Shown here: one piece after another, positions 31,187 through 32,851 of the stretch
How positions within the stretch are numbered: the first letter of the stretch is position 1
How the letters are laid out: each line of letters starts with the position of its first letter
Assembly: GCA_944332675.1 (NCBI GenBank)
Contig: CALVKJ010000008.1
Coordinates: 1 to 32,851 of the forward strand
DNA: 32,851 bases
Direction: 5' to 3'
DNA from: an uncultured Bacilli bacterium
Lineage (GTDB): Bacteria; Bacillota_I; Bacilli_A; RF39; UBA660
Position numbers and translations under genes: made by a program
The notes under the pieces: generated by a model
Databases searched by the model: none
Seen by the model: only the letters and a program-made list of their open reading frames with translations
Told to the model about the DNA's origin: nothing

Positions 31187-32539
31187 ATGGAAGATACAAT
31201 TTGTGCAATATCAACATCGATTGGTATCGGTGCTATTTCGATAGTTCGTGTTAGTGGACCTGATGCCATAAAAATAGTAGATAGCATATTTGATGGTAAC
31301 TTAACAGATAAAGAAACTCATACAATTCATTATGGCCATATTAAATATAATAATGAAGTAATTGATGAGGTTTTAGTAATGCTAATGCGTGGACCTAAGA
31401 CTTATACAACTGAAGATACTGTTGAAATTAATTGCCATGGTGGTAAATCTACTACGGAAAAAGTATTAGAAATATTACTATCTTGTGGATGTAGATTAGC
31501 AGAACCTGGTGAATTTACCAAAAGAGCCTTTCTAAATGGTCGTATTAATCTTTTAGAAGCGGAATCCGTTAATGATTTAATTGTTGCAAAAACTGATGCT
31601 GCCAGAACTTTAGCTATTAATAATGTTGATGGAATTTTAACTAAAAAAATCAGAAATATCCGTGAAAAAATAGTAAAAATACTTGCAAATATTGAAGTAA
31701 ATATTGATTATCCAGAATATCAAGATGAAGTACAGGTAACTCACAATTTAATGAATGAATACTTAACAGATATAACTAAAGAATTAAAAAGTTTAGTTGA
31801 TGGTGCCAAAAATGGTCGCATTATTAAAGAAGGAATAAATATTGCGATAATTGGAAGACCTAATGTCGGAAAAAGTAGTATTTTAAATCATTTGCTTGAT
31901 GAAGAAAAAGCAATTGTTACTGATATTCCTGGCACAACACGCGACATTGTTGAAGGATCAATTACTCTAAATGGGGTTGCTATAAACTTTATTGATACCG
32001 CTGGAATTAGAGAAACAGATGATGTTGTTGAAAAAATTGGGGTGGATCGTAGTAAACGTTCTGCAGATTCGGCAGATATTGTATTATTCGTTGCAAATAA
32101 TAATGAAAAATTGACCGAAGAAGACCTGGAATTACTGGAAAAATATGATTCTGAAAATTTAATATTTTTTGTAAATAAATCAGATTTAGAACAAAAAATA
32201 GAAATTCCGGGAAATATTTCCCGGGAAATAATTTTGGGAAATACGGTCGATGTAAATGGACTAGAATCTTTAAAAAATGCTATCAAAAACAAACTAAATT
32301 TAGATAGTATTGTTAATAAAGATATGAGTTATTTATCAAATATTCGCCAAATAGACTTAGTAAATAAGGCAAATTCGACAATTGAAAATGCTTACAATGC
32401 CCTAAAAAATGATATGCCAATCGATATGATTGAGATAGATTTAAAGTCTGCTTGGGAATACTTAGGAGAAATAATCGGCGACTCTTATCAAGATGAACTA
32501 GTTGATAATATATTTAGTAACTTTTGTTTAGGAAAGTAG
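31187..32539 (+). CDS. mnmE: tRNA modification GTPase MnmE
   Basis: 450 aa. With MnmG it makes the cmnm5 modification at U34 of several tRNAs. The N-terminal THF-binding domain is followed by a G domain: G1 [10 protein letters not shown]2 region [10 protein letters not shown]3 [17 protein letters not shown]4 NKSD. The C-terminal FCLGK supplies the conserved CxGK cysteine. I chose the ATG at 31187; the TTG at 31166 lacks a ribosome-binding site. A Noc-type palindrome lies within the coding sequence (32215-32230). mnmG follows 8 nt later. Confidence 0.96.
   Translation: MEDTICAISTSIGIGAISIVRVSGPDAIKIVDSIFDGNLTDKETHTIHYGHIKYNNEVIDEVLVMLMRGPKTYTTEDTVEINCHGGKSTTEKVLEILLSCGCRLAEPGEFTKRAFLNGRINLLEAESVNDLIVAKTDAARTLAINNVDGILTKKIRNIREKIVKILANIEVNIDYPEYQDEVQVTHNLMNEYLTDITKELKSLVDGAKNGRIIKEGINIAIIGRPNVGKSSILNHLLDEEKAIVTDIPGTTRDIVEGSITLNGVAINFIDTAGIRETDDVVEKIGVDRSKRSADSADIVLFVANNNEKLTEEDLELLEKYDSENLIFFVNKSDLEQKIEIPGNISREIILGNTVDVNGLESLKNAIKNKLNLDSIVNKDMSYLSNIRQIDLVNKANSTIENAYNALKNDMPIDMIEIDLKSAWEYLGEIIGDSYQDELVDNIFSNFCLGK
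32215..32230. promoter_or_regulatory. Noc-binding-site-like palindrome 3, inside mnmE
   Basis: A perfect TATTTCCCGGGAAATA within mnmE, encoding part of NISREI. Immediately before it (32203-32215) is a one-base-shorter copy, AATTCCGGGAAAT. Confidence 0.8.
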
Positions 32540-32547
32540 GTGAGATT

Positions 32548-32851
32548 ATGTATGACGTAATAGTTGTTGGTGGTGGACATGCTGGAATAGAAGCAAGCCA
32601 CATTGCTGCTAAAATGGGTAAGAAAACACTTTTAGTAACTGGTAATATTAAAAATATTGGTGATATGCCATGTAATCCATCAATCGGTGGAACTGCTAAA
32701 GGGATAATTGTCCGCGAAGTAGACGCGCTTGGTGGTTTAATGGGACATATCGCTGATATATCTCAAATTCAAATAAAAATGCTTAATAATTCTAAAGGTC
32801 CAGCAGTTCGTTCTTTGCGTGCTCAAGCTGATAAAATAACTTATCCTAAAA
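32548..32851 (+). CDS. mnmG: tRNA uridine 5-carboxymethylaminomethyl modification enzyme MnmG, N-terminal part
   Basis: The first 101 residues of the FAD-dependent partner of MnmE. The Rossmann motif [11 protein letters not shown] (residues 6-16) and the conserved [13 protein letters not shown] and VREVDALGG segments are visible. The ATG at 32548 follows GGTGAG by 3 nt and is 8 nt after mnmE. The gene continues beyond the window. Confidence 0.96.
   Translation, partial: MYDVIVVGGGHAGIEASHIAAKMGKKTLLVTGNIKNIGDMPCNPSIGGTAKGIIVREVDALGGLMGHIADISQIQIKMLNNSKGPAVRSLRAQADKITYPK

Noticed and set aside
1-32851. CRISPR arrays, insertion sequences, rRNA or tRNA genes
   Set aside because: No regularly spaced repeats of suitable length, transposase motifs, or rRNA/tRNA signatures were seen; the 33-bp-spaced repeats at 199-280 have 17-bp spacers and only three copies and lie in a promoter.

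Overview
This is the replication-origin region of a very AT-rich, low-GC Gram-positive bacterium. Gene order matches Bacilli closely: (left, minus strand) tadA-dnaX-ebfC-recR-bofA-holB-ricT-trmN6-pth-mfd-spoVT and dut-metG-tatD, then gyrA-gyrB-recF-dnaN-dnaA, and (right, plus strand) rpmH-rnpA-yidC-jag-mnmE-mnmG. UGA acts as a stop (spoVT, trmN6), so the standard bacterial code applies and this is not a Mollicute using code 4. SpoVT, a BofA-like protein and a ComK-like protein point to a spore-forming or recently spore-forming Bacilli-class lineage with a competence-type regulator. The gut-type surface protein suggests an uncultured gut Bacilli; that last step is inference.

Layout. 1-173 is the 5' end of a minus-strand AAA ATPase gene preceded by three 33-bp-spaced repeats. 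404-3168 is the tatD/metG/dut operon, read leftward behind a methionine-type T-box (3181-3385). 3412-13244 is a compact leftward run of DNA replication, recombination, tRNA-modification and sporulation genes behind a minimal SRP RNA with a near-consensus promoter. 13336-14410 is a 1.07-kb non-coding centromere-like region with seven parS palindromes (ParB/Spo0J sites) and two Noc-binding palindromes. 14411-23205 is gyrA, gyrB, recF, a ComK-like gene, dnaN and dnaA. The bipartite origin flanks dnaA: DnaA boxes lie at 23290-23490 and an AT-rich, box-flanked segment lies between dnaA and dnaN. Genes left of the origin run left and those to the right run right, so nearly all are co-oriented with replication.

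Right of the origin, a WYL-domain regulator and a HAM1-like nucleotide pyrophosphatase sit between dnaA and rpmH. The rpmH-rnpA-yidC-jag block follows. An accessory island (about 26911-31150) then separates jag from mnmE. It holds an AbiE-type toxin-antitoxin pair with a 17-bp inverted-repeat operator, a small unknown ORF, a candidate structured small RNA, a cysteine-cluster protein, a ribbon-helix-helix-like protein and a membrane-anchored surface protein whose last 60 codons are strikingly GC-richer. mnmE (with a third Noc site inside it) and the start of mnmG close the window.

The most interesting material is the parS/Noc-site cluster. Five of the seven parS sites are preceded within 1-5 bp by a DnaA-box-like 9-mer, and one doubles as the gyrA terminator. 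Also notable are the ComK-like gene wedged between dnaN and recF, dUTPase under a methionyl-tRNA T-box, the candidate small RNA, and the mosaic surface protein. All family assignments come from reading motifs; no database search was possible.
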